Below are positions 1 through 7,996 of a stretch of 64,000 nucleotides of DNA, piece by piece (the first letter of the stretch is position 1; every line of letters starts with the position of its first letter). The notes beneath the pieces were generated by a model. The model was not told where the DNA came from. It made no database searches and was given only the letters and a program-made list of their open reading frames with translations. A program made the translations under genes and the position numbers. Source of the DNA: an uncultured Bacteroidales bacterium (GTDB lineage: Bacteria > Bacteroidota > Bacteroidia > Bacteroidales > Bacteroidaceae). The stretch spans positions 1 through 64,000 of the forward strand of contig CACYLU010000002.1 of NCBI GenBank assembly GCA_902775375.1, in the 5' to 3' direction.

Positions 1-1
1 T

Positions 2-919
2 GAGAGCGTTGATGGTATTATCCATCTTGCAGCAGAGAGCCATGTTGATCGTAGTATCAAAGATCCATTCACTTTTGCCCAGACAAACGTGATGGGAACA
101 CTGAGTCTTCTTCAAGCAGCAAAGATTTATTGGGAAAGCTTACCTGAAAAGTACGAAGGCAAGCGTTTTTATCATATTAGCACTGACGAGGTATACGGTG
201 CCCTCCAAATGACCCATCCTGAAGGCATTGAGCCACCATTCAGTACCAAAGCCAGTAGCGCAAAGCATCACTTGGCTTACGGTGAGAAGTTTTTCACAGA
301 GGATTTGAAATACCAACCTCATAGTCCATATAGTGCTGCTAAGGCCAGTAGTGACCATTTCGTTCGTGCTTTCCACGATACATACGGATTGCCAACTATC
401 GTGACTAATTGTTCGAACAATTATGGTCCTTACCAGTTCCCGGAAAAGCTGATACCACTATTCATAAACAATATTCGTCATCGCAAGCCTCTTCCTGTCT
501 ATGGTAAGGGTGAAAATGTACGTGATTGGCTGTACGTAGAAGACCATGCAAGAGCGATTGATACAATCTTCCATAATGGAAAGATAGCTGAGACTTATAA
601 CATAGGTGGTTTTAATGAGTGGAAGAACATTGACATTATTAAGGTCCTGATCAATACAGTGGATAGGTTACTTGGTAGACCTGAGGGTGAAGATATGGAT
701 TTGATTACCTATGTAACTGATCGTGCTGGACATGACCTTCGCTATGCTATTGATAGCACTAAACTTCAGAAAGAACTTGGTTGGGAGCCTAGTCTTCAAT
801 TTGAAGAAGGTATTGAAAAGACTGTTCGTTGGTATCTTGATAATCAAGAGTGGCTTGATAATGTAACTTCTGGTGAATATCAGCAGTACTACAGCACTAT
901 GTATAAAGGTAGGGTTTAG
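2..919 (+). CDS. rmlB: dTDP-glucose 4,6-dehydratase, 5'-truncated by window edge
   Basis: Dehydrates dTDP-glucose to dTDP-4-keto-6-deoxyglucose, the second step of dTDP-rhamnose synthesis in the cytoplasm. The frame is open from base 2, and its first residues already match the family ([12 protein letters not shown]), so the N-terminal Rossmann glycine motif lies outside the window. Visible are the STDEVYG catalytic segment and the YSAAK catalytic Tyr-Lys pair of the short-chain dehydrogenase fold, followed by the substrate-binding stretch with RDWLYVEDH. The methionine codon at base 89 is internal, not the start. rmlD, the last gene of the same pathway, lies in the window at 15988, while rmlA and rmlC are not seen. 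A hairpin follows the stop codon. Very sure of the family. Confidence 0.97.
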   Translation, partial: ESVDGIIHLAAESHVDRSIKDPFTFAQTNVMGTLSLLQAAKIYWESLPEKYEGKRFYHISTDEVYGALQMTHPEGIEPPFSTKASSAKHHLAYGEKFFTEDLKYQPHSPYSAAKASSDHFVRAFHDTYGLPTIVTNCSNNYGPYQFPEKLIPLFINNIRHRKPLPVYGKGENVRDWLYVEDHARAIDTIFHNGKIAETYNIGGFNEWKNIDIIKVLINTVDRLLGRPEGEDMDLITYVTDRAGHDLRYAIDSTKLQKELGWEPSLQFEEGIEKTVRWYLDNQEWLDNVTSGEYQQYYSTMYKGRV

Positions 920-959
920 GCCTTCGTCAATCAACCACACCTATGTCATGTGGAATAGC

Positions 960-990
960 AGCTACAAGAAGTAATCTTGTGGCTGTTGTT
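960..990 (+). terminator. hairpin after rmlB
   Basis: A 10-bp stem (AGCTACAAGA with TCTTGTGGCT, one G-T pair) with a 5-base loop is followed by a T-rich stretch. It lies 40 bases after the rmlB stop codon and probably ends that transcript before the opposing amidase gene. Confidence 0.55.
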
Positions 991-1038
991 GTTTATAGCT
1001 GGTCTGTCTCTGATGTAATGCATTTTATTGAATAATTA

Positions 1039-1461
1039 TTATCTGTTTGAAAATACCATACGATATTCTTCTGCATCGAAGCACGGACAGGGTTTGGACT
1101 TGTCAAACTCGTTGTGGCCGAAGATGAGGGCGTTGGGGAACTGCTGCTTCAGGCGGATCAAGAGGTCGAGTAGGGTGTCTCGCTGTGCTTGGGTTCGGGT
1201 GTCGGCAGGCTGTCCGTTCTCATCCAATCCTCCTTCGTAACAGATGCCAATGGAATGGGTGTTGTGGAGGTGGCAGTGGGCACCGGGTTCTTCCAGTTTT
1301 CTGCCTTTGTGCAGGCTCCCGTCTCGTTCAATGTAATAATGATAGCCAATGTCTTTGAAATGACGGTGGTCTATATGGTCTTTTTTGCAGGCTTCAAAAG
1401 ACAATTTCTTGCCTTCGGGGGTTCCTGAACAGTGTAAGATTATGAGGGTAATGGTTCTCAT
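1039..1461 (-). CDS. N-acetylmuramoyl-L-alanine amidase, T7-lysozyme type
   Basis: A 140-residue protein of the Amidase_2/PGRP fold, which cuts the amide bond between MurNAc and L-Ala in peptidoglycan. Candidate zinc ligands are the His in ILHCSGTP near residue 10, the His in FGHNEFD near residue 115, and the Cys in KPCPCF just after it. This His/His/Cys pattern is that of T7-type phage lysozymes. There is no signal peptide, so export, if any, must come from elsewhere. The start codon overlaps the stop of the smalltalk peptide by ATGA, which suggests translational coupling. This is the last gene of a minus-strand module (VirE, DUF4248, HU-like, smalltalk, amidase) that recurs in Bacteroidales. 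It resembles a phage lysis gene, but no other phage genes are present. Confidence 0.9.
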   Translation of the reverse strand: MRTITLIILHCSGTPEGKKLSFEACKKDHIDHRHFKDIGYHYYIERDGSLHKGRKLEEPGAHCHLHNTHSIGICYEGGLDENGQPADTRTQAQRDTLLDLLIRLKQQFPNALIFGHNEFDKSKPCPCFDAEEYRMVFSNR

Positions 1462-1568
1462 AAAACGTTATAACAAGAGTTGAGAGTGATGGCACTGGCC
1501 AATGATGTAATGGCAGTGAGTAATGCTTGAATTACAAGGTTCCAGTTGACGTTGATTTTCTTGCTCAT
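1458..1568 (-). CDS. smalltalk family small protein
   Basis: A 36-codon reading frame starting MSKKINVNWN and ending SCYNVL. The composition fits the Bacteroidales 'smalltalk' family: a short basic start with an Asn/Trp patch, one hydrophobic helix rich in Ala, Ile, Leu and Thr, and a Cys near the end. Its function is unknown. The hydrophobic stretch and late cysteine look like a very small membrane or lipoprotein-like peptide. The TGA stop overlaps the amidase ATG by four bases, the usual neighbour of this family. It is too short for most gene finders. Confidence 0.82.
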   Translation of the reverse strand: MSKKINVNWNLVIQALLTAITSLASAITLNSCYNVL

Positions 1569-1615
1569 AGATTATTATTCTTGAAATTAATACTTTTATT
1601 TAACAATAATAAAAG

Positions 1616-1756
1616 AAAAGGGCTGATGCTTCGAGGCTTAATTTTCTTTGTTTTTACTAAGAAAAACGAGACGAGCGCTTCGCGACTCTTATTGGCGTTT
1701 TTCTCTTAACGTAAAAACTTGAAAATTATTGACACCTCTACGCATAGGCCCTTTTT
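1616..1756. other. imperfect palindromic element, copy 1 of 2
   Basis: This is a 141-base structure lying between the smalltalk and HU-like genes. The outer stem AAAAGGGC (1616-1623) pairs with GCCCTTTT (1748-1755). An inner stem GTTTTTAC (1650-1657) pairs with GTAAAAAC (1711-1718) and encloses an A/T-rich stem and a GCGCTTCGCG-centred tip. The second copy at 30201-30339 shares the order of all blocks. Strand is unclear because both strands can fold. Its role is unknown; it is a candidate structured RNA, DNA hairpin element or complex terminator. Heptamer repeats begin five bases after it. Confidence 0.5.
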
Positions 1757-1760
1757 CTTT

Positions 1761-1783
1761 ATTAATTGTCAATTATCAATTAG
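1761..1783. repeat. heptamer repeat locus A
   Basis: A short run of ATTGATA/ATTGACA-type heptamers (read on the minus strand) begins at the stop codon of the HU-like gene; the TAA stop is itself part of the repeat. It belongs to the dispersed family also seen at 3936, 14935, 17993, 21600, 21648, 23021 and 23448. Confidence 0.7.
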
Positions 1784-2325
1784 ATCTGTGGACCGTTTCC
1801 GGTATCGCCGCCATTGCCACCGCCACCAGTGTTGTCGCCAGTTGAACCGCCTGTGTTAGAACCTGTGCCAGTGCCGGATCCTGAACCTGTTGAGGCACTG
1901 TTGCCAGCTGTGGTGGAGAGGTTGGTCAGGGCTACGGCCTTCTTCAGGGTGGCATTGAGCTTCAGTCCTTTGGCAATCATGATGCCAGTGGCACGAGCAC
2001 GGAGCTTCACGCCTTGGATGTTCTTCTGAACTGAGAAGTCTTCCTCGTCTTCGGCACCGCCTTTGGCATTCTTGATGCCGATGGAGAAGATGGCTAGGTT
2101 GGTCAGCTTGACATTCTTGCCTTCCAGCAGGAGCTCATGGATGCACTGCACCATGTCGGTGAGCATACCTTTGATGGCACCCTGTGAGAAAGGGGTGTTG
2201 TGACTGGCCATGTGGGCTGACAGGGCTTCCTCGTCGATGGTCTCTTCGATGACGGGATAGGCGAACAGCTTGCCGTAGATGGCCTGCTTGGCATTCTTGC
2301 ATTGTTTTAAAACGTAACGAATCAT
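1780..2325 (-). CDS. HU-like DNA-binding protein with Gly/Ser/Thr tail
   Basis: A 181-residue member of the Bacteroidales HU/IHF-like family found next to DUF4248 and smalltalk genes. Residues 1-125 resemble the DNABII fold: a helical part with SQGAIKGMLTDMVQCIHELLLEGKNVKL, then a beta-rich part with RATGIMIAKGLKLN. From about residue 140 the chain becomes a low-complexity tail of Gly, Ser, Thr and Asn ending GNGPQI. Such proteins are presumed to bind DNA, but the biological role of this family is not known. The ATG at 2325 follows a promoter-like TACCTTTG box and a palindrome. The stop codon lies in heptamer locus A, so the tail end could have been changed by repeat insertion. Confidence 0.88.
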   Translation of the reverse strand: MIRYVLKQCKNAKQAIYGKLFAYPVIEETIDEEALSAHMASHNTPFSQGAIKGMLTDMVQCIHELLLEGKNVKLTNLAIFSIGIKNAKGGAEDEEDFSVQKNIQGVKLRARATGIMIAKGLKLNATLKKAVALTNLSTTAGNSASTGSGSGTGTGSNTGGSTGDNTGGGGNGGDTGNGPQI

Positions 2326-2356
2326 GCTTAGAAGTTTTTAAGTGTGAATATTAGTT

Positions 2357-2381
2357 TGTTATCGATAACAGTGCAAAGGTA
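2357..2381 (-). promoter_or_regulatory. promoter -7 box and 14-bp palindrome before HU-like gene
   Basis: On the minus strand a TACCTTTG box (2381-2374) fits the Bacteroidetes TAnnTTTG element. Just downstream is the perfect palindrome TGTTATCGATAACA (2370-2357), placed where a repressor bound near the start site would act. The operator role is inference. No clear -33 TTTG was found. Confidence 0.45.
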
Positions 2382-2458
2382 CAATACCATACAGGGCTAC
2401 TTCCCGCTTAAGGAAGAATTTGCCTGATTATTTACTTTCTGCCAGATAAGTTGCATTT

Positions 2459-2641
2459 CTACTCGATAATGATGGTGAATTTGTCGGCGATGTACTTGAT
2501 GATATGGGGCGGAAGTATCTTGGCTCTGGGCTTGAGTCCCATCTGCTCTAACTCTTGCATGTAGGGTTTGCACCAACTCATTAGGGTCTTTACGCTGACG
2601 CCAGCATAGCCGGCGAGTCTTTGTTTGCTCATTGCTTTCAT
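2459..2641 (-). CDS. DUF4248 family protein
   Basis: A 60-residue protein with a helix-turn-helix look: MSKQRLAGYAGVSVKTLMSW resembles the recognition part of a small DNA-binding domain, followed by MQELEQMGLKPRAKILPPHIIKYI. It fits DUF4248, which is found beside HU-like, smalltalk, amidase and VirE genes in Bacteroidales. Its function is unknown, and DNA binding is inferred from the helical pattern. It has its own 130-base gap from the HU-like gene, so it may be transcribed separately or as part of the same minus-strand run. Confidence 0.8.
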   Translation of the reverse strand: MKAMSKQRLAGYAGVSVKTLMSWCKPYMQELEQMGLKPRAKILPPHIIKYIADKFTIIIE

Positions 2642-2835
2642 AAACGCTATTGTTTTGAGGAGTTTAACTATATATTAACGGATGATAAACCTATGGTTTC
2701 TTCTGGCTTTATCTATGCTTTTCCCATAAGTAATATACCTGCCATGAAGGAATGAAGGTACTTATACTAACTTTTATATACACGTAAAAAATTTTTAGTA
2801 TAGTAATAATTGTTGGTATATAAGTAGTAAGTTGC

Positions 2836-4068
2836 TTACACTAGTTTCATTCCTTCATTAACTCCTGCAGACAAGTGTCTTTGCACCTGATCATAAGGAA
2901 TTTCATAAACACGGAAGTAATTCCCGTTCATGGAATGAACTTGCTGGAAGCCAAGTCGTTTCATTGCCATACTGATCTTGCGAGAGGAGAGGGGATAGCC
3001 CACACGTCCTCCGTTGAGCAACTGGCAGATGGTGGCTGCATTCATCAACTTGGTAGGTTCACCTTCTTGGGGTACCCTGAGTCGCGTCTGGATAAGTTGC
3101 TCTTCGTCGCTCTCCACTCGGAAAGGTTGGTTGAGGCGCTCCACCTGCTGCTCGTCTGCCGAGTCAAACCAGTAACGGAAGCCATGCTGGAACTCATGTA
3201 GCAGTTGGGCATAAAGCTGCTGGTAGTTGATCTTCCATGTGCGTGGATCGTCAATGTGGCTCACCTTGAAACAAAGCCATCGGCGGTTGCCTGTATCATC
3301 AGTCAGGAAATGTTGCTGGTTACCAGTGGCACAGAACGAAGCCAGTCGGTGCTTCGCTTCACGGAACCGTGCATAGGGCCGTCGTTCTTTGATAGTATCA
3401 CTGGTAATCAAAGACTTGAGCTCTGATAGCTCGTGAGAACCTGTGGCTTCTACTTCCTCGATGACTGTGAGGCAGTTCTCTGATAGGGCGAGGTGGTCAT
3501 CCTTAGATGAGAAGGCATTGTGGGCATTCTCCCAGAAGTAGGAACGCAACTCGGGTGGTAACAAGAAACGGAAACAGGTGGTCTTGTAAATGCCTTGCTT
3601 GCCAATGAGTACAAACACTTCATGGTTGGTGACACTATCGTCCAACCAAGTACCCACAGCGGCACAATGCCATTTATGGAGCGCCCAGCAGAGGGCCTGC
3701 TGTGCTTCTTCGTCGCTCTGATCTGGCACTACCGCCTCGGCATGGAGGTGAGAGGCTAGTTCTGCTATGCGGTCGTTACCATCCCAGGGTGGGAGGCTAT
3801 TGAGATAGTCACGCACAGGATGCACCAGTCGGGCAAAGTCGCTCTTGATAACGTCATAGACATCACTCTTGAGTACGCGTTTGTCGGTGTCAATGGACAT
3901 TTGTGCGCGAAGGGTTGCTAAGATACGATCATCTAATAATTGATAATGGTTAGTTGATAATTGAGAATTAATAAGGGTGTGACGGATCATGGTTTGGTCG
4001 GTGACAACATTATAGATAACTTCTGTATGTTCTGACAGCCACTGGCGGATTTCTGCTATGGTAATCAT
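2836..4068 (-). CDS. VapE-type primase-helicase-like ATPase (C-terminal part of an interrupted VirE gene)
   Basis: A 410-residue protein of the virulence-associated E (VapE/VirE) family, related to the P4-type helicase part of phage and plasmid primases. It contains a P-loop-like GKQGIYKTT near residue 158, the acidic VIEEVEA stretch, and FCATGNQQHFLTDDTGNRRW typical of VapE. A DUF3874-like C-terminal part follows. In Bacteroidales this part is normally fused to a VirE N-terminal domain. Here the two are in the same frame, separated by one TGA at 4191-4189 and 40 further codons. The ATG at 4068 is probably an internal methionine of the ancestral gene. Heptamer repeats lie in frame at 3936-3974. 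Confidence 0.82.
   Translation of the reverse strand: MITIAEIRQWLSEHTEVIYNVVTDQTMIRHTLINSQLSTNHYQLLDDRILATLRAQMSIDTDKRVLKSDVYDVIKSDFARLVHPVRDYLNSLPPWDGNDRIAELASHLHAEAVVPDQSDEEAQQALCWALHKWHCAAVGTWLDDSVTNHEVFVLIGKQGIYKTTCFRFLLPPELRSYFWENAHNAFSSKDDHLALSENCLTVIEEVEATGSHELSELKSLITSDTIKERRPYARFREAKHRLASFCATGNQQHFLTDDTGNRRWLCFKVSHIDDPRTWKINYQQLYAQLLHEFQHGFRYWFDSADEQQVERLNQPFRVESDEEQLIQTRLRVPQEGEPTKLMNAATICQLLNGGRVGYPLSSRKISMAMKRLGFQQVHSMNGNYFRVYEIPYDQVQRHLSAGVNEGMKLV
3936..3974. repeat. heptamer repeat locus B, inside the VapE reading frame
   Basis: Imperfect heptamers (attgata, atggtta, gttgata, attgaga, attaata) lie inside the coding sequence and keep it open. On the minus strand they encode the low-complexity segment LINSQLSTNHYQLL between residues about 32 and 45. 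This stretch looks foreign to the family and is probably an insertion tolerated at the domain edge. Confidence 0.65.
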
Positions 4069-4188
4069 AGCGTTTTCATGACGATGATTCTTTCGTTGGT
4101 CACTGTGCAGGCACCAGGTACCGTGCTCGCCTTCCTGTTTGTAGCAATGGGTGATGATGGAATTGCGCTCGTGATTGTCAAAGTCATT

Positions 4189-5025
4189 TCATTGATTTTC
4201 AGACCATGTACGTAGGTCGTCGTCTGGTACGCCGAAACGGTTAAAGAGGTAGCAGGCATGAAGGATGTAATCATGGCGATGATGAGGCTCATAGGTCATG
4301 TTACGTTTGGATAACAAGTGTTGAACACGTTGCCAGGCCTCTTCGGGTGTGCTCTGTTGTGTGCCAGCAGTATGTTCCTTGTAAGGCCTGCCTTCATGAG
4401 TATTATCGGCAAAGTTAGCTTTGACAATCATCTCATCGGTGATGACGAACGGCTCGGCATCAAGGTTATAATATACCTTTGGGTCATGTGCCAGGCCTGA
4501 CAAACGACCGTAATTGCTGCAGCCAGTATCGTAGTCACAACCTGTCAGCTGTTTGTAGTACTCGTTACCAGTTACAAATGCTGCCCTCCAGGAGATTGCA
4601 TTTAATGGAGATTCTGTGTCTTGACGGGTGTAGCGGTAGAAAATACGGAGGCCTTCACCACTGATGGTCGTATAGCAATCCTCGGTATGAGGGTCAGCAA
4701 TTACTTTTTGATAAACTGTTGGCAGCTTGTCGCCTAACTTATCCAAATCTACCATAGCGAGCCCAGTGAAGCGTACCACATTTTCGGGTTGCTTCCCAGT
4801 GCCGTCGAAGACTACTGCCACGGAGCATGCCTCCATGCTTTTGACTTTGACGTTCTTGTTGGCTTCCTCCCGACTTAGGACATGGGCCATTTGTCGATAA
4901 ACGGCTGTTTTCTGTTTGACGATGGCGTCATGTTTGATGAGACGTATTACCTCATCCATGCAAATCTCTTTGCTGGTATAGCTTTGGAGGTTGGCGAAAA
5001 TTGAGACTTTGATTTCTTCATTCAT
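4189..5025 (-). CDS. VirE N-terminal domain protein (N-terminal part of interrupted gene)
   Basis: A 278-residue N-terminal (BT4734/VirE_N-like) half of a VirE family protein. It shows the conserved VRFTGLAMVDLDKL, TTISGEGLRIFYRY and DYDTGCSNYGRLSGLAHDP segments of the primase-like domain. The frame ends at TGA (4191-4189) right after LRTWSENQ. The next codons in the same frame read NDFDNHERNSIITHCY and run into the VapE part, so the full gene would be 729 codons (5025 to 2836). The gene heads the minus-strand module. Either it is a pseudogene with a nonsense mutation (TGG to TGA is a one-base change), or it is expressed as two proteins. Function in the cell is unknown. Confidence 0.82.
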   Translation of the reverse strand: MNEEIKVSIFANLQSYTSKEICMDEVIRLIKHDAIVKQKTAVYRQMAHVLSREEANKNVKVKSMEACSVAVVFDGTGKQPENVVRFTGLAMVDLDKLGDKLPTVYQKVIADPHTEDCYTTISGEGLRIFYRYTRQDTESPLNAISWRAAFVTGNEYYKQLTGCDYDTGCSNYGRLSGLAHDPKVYYNLDAEPFVITDEMIVKANFADNTHEGRPYKEHTAGTQQSTPEEAWQRVQHLLSKRNMTYEPHHRHDYILHACYLFNRFGVPDDDLRTWSENQ

Positions 5026-5226
5026 AATAAAATGAGATAGTTAATTATTTTGCTTGTTTACTATTAATTTTTAAACCATATTTGTCAGCTTTCTGACGCT
5101 GCGAAAGTAGGTGCTATTTTCAAAAAGCATCAGAAAGTTTACAGCTATCTTTTAGGTTTTAACTTTAAACAACCAAAAGTGGAAATTTTTTTCCGTTTGT
5201 TATACACATTTTAAGTTAAAACCTAG

Positions 5227-5508
5227 TTGATTAAAGGACAATTTCGTGGTTTCAACCATATAGACTATCGTAGAAGATTAGCTGATTTTATTAATTATGA
5301 AATAAAACATTATCATTATAGTCCTCTACAATTGGCGCTTGACGCTAGAATATCTGAAAGAACACTTAGGAAAGTGCGGAAAGGTGATCCAAGTGTGAAG
5401 TACGAAACTTTTTTGGATGTGATTGAAGTGTTGGCTATCAATCATTGTTACTGCAATGATGATGTAAGCAATAAGATGAATATGTGTACAATAGGGCTCT
5501 TTTTATAG
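5227..5508 (+). CDS. small helix-turn-helix-like protein
   Basis: A 93-codon frame with a TTG start; no in-frame ATG lies upstream, so the true start is uncertain. Residues 18-70 look like an Xre-type helix-turn-helix: LADFINYEIKHYHYSPLQLA, then DARISERTLRKVRKGDPSVKYETFLDVIEVL. It is divergent from the VirE gene with about 200 bases between them, a position suited to a regulator of that module or a remnant of one. The last 20 residues (NDDVSNKMNMCTIGLFL) look random. It could be a truncated regulator. Confidence 0.5.
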   Translation: MIKGQFRGFNHIDYRRRLADFINYEIKHYHYSPLQLALDARISERTLRKVRKGDPSVKYETFLDVIEVLAINHCYCNDDVSNKMNMCTIGLFL

Positions 5509-5536
5509 AATTCTTTTATAATTAACGGAGAATTGC

Positions 5537-5544
5537 TATATTTG
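5537..5544 (+). promoter_or_regulatory. promoter -7 box for ugd
   Basis: TATATTTG fits the Bacteroidetes TAnnTTTG element and lies 40 bases before the ugd ATG. A convincing -33 TTTG at the expected spacing is not visible. Confidence 0.4.
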
Positions 5545-5584
5545 CACCAAAATAATATTAATACTCAACTTAAAAAGATTTAGT

Positions 5585-6850
5585 ATGAAAATTGCTGTAG
5601 CAGGTACTGGATATGTGGGATTGAGCATCGCTACTCTTCTTGCTCAAAAGAACGAGGTGGTGGCAGTGGATGTTATCCCCGAAAAAGTGGAGAAGATCAA
5701 CCAAAAGATTTCTCCTATCCAGGACGAGTACATAGAGAAATATCTGGCGGAGAAACCGCTACAACTGAAGGCAACTTTGGATGGCCGTGCTGCCTATAAG
5801 GATGCCGACTATGTAGTGATTGCTGCGCCTACCAACTATGATCCAAAGAAGAACTTCTTTGATACCACGCATGTGGAGGAGGTCATTGAACTGGTGCTGG
5901 AGGTAAATCCTGACGCGGTGATGGTGATCAAATCGACCGTGCCGGTTGGATATACTCGTTCGGCACGAGAGAGATTCAGTTATCGTGAGCGCCAGGCAGA
6001 TGGTACCATGAAGGTGGTAACGCCTAACATCATTTTTGCACCTGAATTCTTGCGTGAGAGTAAGGCGCTGTACGACAACCTGTATCCGAGTCGCATCATC
6101 ATAGGGTATGACGACAGTTTGTTGGCTGAAAAAGCGCATACCTTTGCCAATCTCTTGCTTGAAGGTGCTATCAAGGAGGAGGTACCTGTGCTGTTCATGG
6201 GCAGTACCGAGGCAGAAGCGGTGAAGTTGTTTGCCAATACTTACTTGGCCCTGCGTGTGAGCTACTTCAACGAGCTGGATACTTATGCCGAAATGAAAGG
6301 GCTGGATACCCAGGCCATCATCGAGGGGGTATGCCTGGATCCACGTATCGGTAGTCATTACAACAATCCGTCGTTTGGTTATGGCGGCTACTGTCTGCCT
6401 AAGGATACCAAGCAGTTGCTGGCCAACTTCAACGATGTGCCTGAGAACTTAATCAAGGCTATTGTGGATAGCAACAGGACCAGAAAGGACTATATTGCCG
6501 ACCAGGTGCTGAATAAGGCTGGCTATTATACTGCTTCCAGCGCTTATGATAGTGCCAAGGAGCATGAGGTGGTGGTGGGTGTTTATCGCTTGACGATGAA
6601 GAGCAACTCTGACAACTTCCGCCAGAGTGCTATCCAAGGCATCATGAAGCGCATCAAGGCCAAGGGTGCCAAGGTGATTGTGTATGAGCCCACGTTGGAA
6701 GATGGTACCACATTCTTCGGTAGTCGCGTAGTGAATGATCTTGCAGCCTTCAAGGCACAAAGTGATGCTATCATTGCCAACCGCTATGATGCTGCTTTGG
6801 ATGATGTGCAGAGCAAAGTTTATACCCGAGATTTATTTAGAAGAGACTGA
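5585..6850 (+). CDS. ugd: UDP-glucose 6-dehydrogenase
   Basis: Oxidises UDP-glucose twice to UDP-glucuronate with NAD in the cytoplasm, supplying uronic acids for capsule or LPS. The 421-residue protein starts with the NAD-binding [14 protein letters not shown] motif. It has the APTNYD and STVPVGYT substrate segments, the FAPEFLRES stretch, and the catalytic cysteine (residue 270) in GGYCLPKD. Length and domain order are normal for the short bacterial type. It is followed after one base by a UDP-glucuronate epimerase, the enzyme that uses its product, so the two form an operon. Confidence 0.96.
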   Translation: MKIAVAGTGYVGLSIATLLAQKNEVVAVDVIPEKVEKINQKISPIQDEYIEKYLAEKPLQLKATLDGRAAYKDADYVVIAAPTNYDPKKNFFDTTHVEEVIELVLEVNPDAVMVIKSTVPVGYTRSARERFSYRERQADGTMKVVTPNIIFAPEFLRESKALYDNLYPSRIIIGYDDSLLAEKAHTFANLLLEGAIKEEVPVLFMGSTEAEAVKLFANTYLALRVSYFNELDTYAEMKGLDTQAIIEGVCLDPRIGSHYNNPSFGYGGYCLPKDTKQLLANFNDVPENLIKAIVDSNRTRKDYIADQVLNKAGYYTASSAYDSAKEHEVVVGVYRLTMKSNSDNFRQSAIQGIMKRIKAKGAKVIVYEPTLEDGTTFFGSRVVNDLAAFKAQSDAIIANRYDAALDDVQSKVYTRDLFRRD

Positions 6851-6851
6851 T

Positions 6852-7922
6852 ATGTTACCAAAGAATATTCAATTAGAAGGGACAAGCATACTGGTTACTG
6901 GTGCGGCTGGCTTTATTGGCTCTAACCTTGTGAAGCGCCTCTTCAAGGAAATGAAGAGTGGTTGTGTCGTGGGGTTGGACAATATGAACCATTACTACGA
7001 TGTGTCACTCAAAGAATACAGAATTCGTGAGATAGAAGGTCAGGAACGTAAAGAGGTGGATTGGCATTTCGTACGTGGCTCGATAGCAGACAGGGAACTC
7101 GTTAATCAACTCTTCGCTGACTACAAATTTGATATTGTCGTGAACTTAGCTGCTCAGGCAGGTGTAAGGTATTCCATCGAGAATCCTGATGCCTATATCG
7201 AGAGCAATATGATAGGATTCTATAATATCTTGGAGGCCTGCAGGCATCATGCAGTACAGCATTTGGTGTATGCCAGTTCTAGTAGTGTGTATGGTGGTAA
7301 CAAGAAGGTGCCATTCAGTACAGACGACAGGGTGGATAATCCTGTAAGCCTTTATGCAGCTACTAAGAAGAGCAACGAACTATTTGCACATTGTTACAGT
7401 AAGTTGTATGATATTCCCAGCACTGGTTTGAGGTTCTTTACGGTGTATGGCCCTGCTGGTCGTCCTGATATGGCATACTTTGGCTTTACCAATAAATTGT
7501 TGAAAGGTGAGACTATTCAGATTTTCAATTTTGGTAATTGTCGTAGGGACTTTACTTATGTGGATGACATTGTTGAGGGTATCGTGCGTGTAATGCAGCA
7601 TGCTCCTGAAAAGAAAACAGGTGAGGATGGTTTGCCGGTTCCTCCTTATGCGGTGTATAACATTGGTGGTGGACAACCCGAGAACCTGTTGGATTTTGTG
7701 AACATCCTGCAAGAAGAACTGCTTAGGGCTGGTGTTTTGCCAACCAACTACGACTTTGATGCCCACAAGCAGTTGGTGCCTATGCAACCTGGTGATGTGC
7801 CAACTACTTTTGCTGATGCCACAGCCTTGGAACGTGACTTTGGCTTTACACCAAAGATAACCCTTCGTGAGGGTTTGAGGGCCTTTGCACAGTGGTATAA
7901 AGAATACTATTGTAATAATTAA
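6852..7922 (+). CDS. UDP-glucuronate 4-epimerase (extended SDR)
   Basis: Probably converts UDP-glucuronate to UDP-galacturonate. The 356-residue protein begins MLPKNIQLEG; this ATG one base after the ugd stop is preferred to an upstream one inside ugd. NAD-binding motif GAAGFIGSNL is at about residue 16, the catalytic Ser region at ASSSSVYGGN, and the YAATKKSNE Tyr-Lys motif follows. FTVYGPAGRPDMA is typical of the glucuronate epimerases. Coupling to ugd and to the next two genes fits a UDP-galacturonate supply unit. Substrate is inferred from sequence similarity and context; a related hexuronate epimerase is possible. Confidence 0.88.
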   Translation: MLPKNIQLEGTSILVTGAAGFIGSNLVKRLFKEMKSGCVVGLDNMNHYYDVSLKEYRIREIEGQERKEVDWHFVRGSIADRELVNQLFADYKFDIVVNLAAQAGVRYSIENPDAYIESNMIGFYNILEACRHHAVQHLVYASSSSVYGGNKKVPFSTDDRVDNPVSLYAATKKSNELFAHCYSKLYDIPSTGLRFFTVYGPAGRPDMAYFGFTNKLLKGETIQIFNFGNCRRDFTYVDDIVEGIVRVMQHAPEKKTGEDGLPVPPYAVYNIGGGQPENLLDFVNILQEELLRAGVLPTNYDFDAHKQLVPMQPGDVPTTFADATALERDFGFTPKITLREGLRAFAQWYKEYYCNN

Positions 7923-7940
7923 ATCCCCGCATTATAGCCG

Positions 7941-7955
7941 CCCCTTACCAAGGGG
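7941..7955 (+). other. small hairpin between epimerase and kinase genes
   Basis: CCCCTT, a 3-base loop, then AAGGGG. No T-run follows, so it is more likely an RNA stability or processing element than a terminator. Confidence 0.35.
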
Positions 7956-7996
7956 TTCTAAAGGTATAAAACTTACTACTCTTAAATTAATAACTT

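Noticed and set aside
4189-4191. In-frame TGA as selenocysteine or as a recoded tryptophan codon
   Set aside because: No SECIS-like hairpin was evident, and genes throughout the window use TGA as a normal stop, so genome-wide recoding is excluded.
1039-5025. Complete prophage
   Set aside because: The amidase and VirE are phage-like, but there are no integrase, capsid, tail, portal or terminase genes and no att-like repeats.
6735-6851. Longer N-terminus for the uronate epimerase
   Set aside because: The extra codons overlap ugd out of frame; the ATG one base after the ugd stop gives the normal family start.
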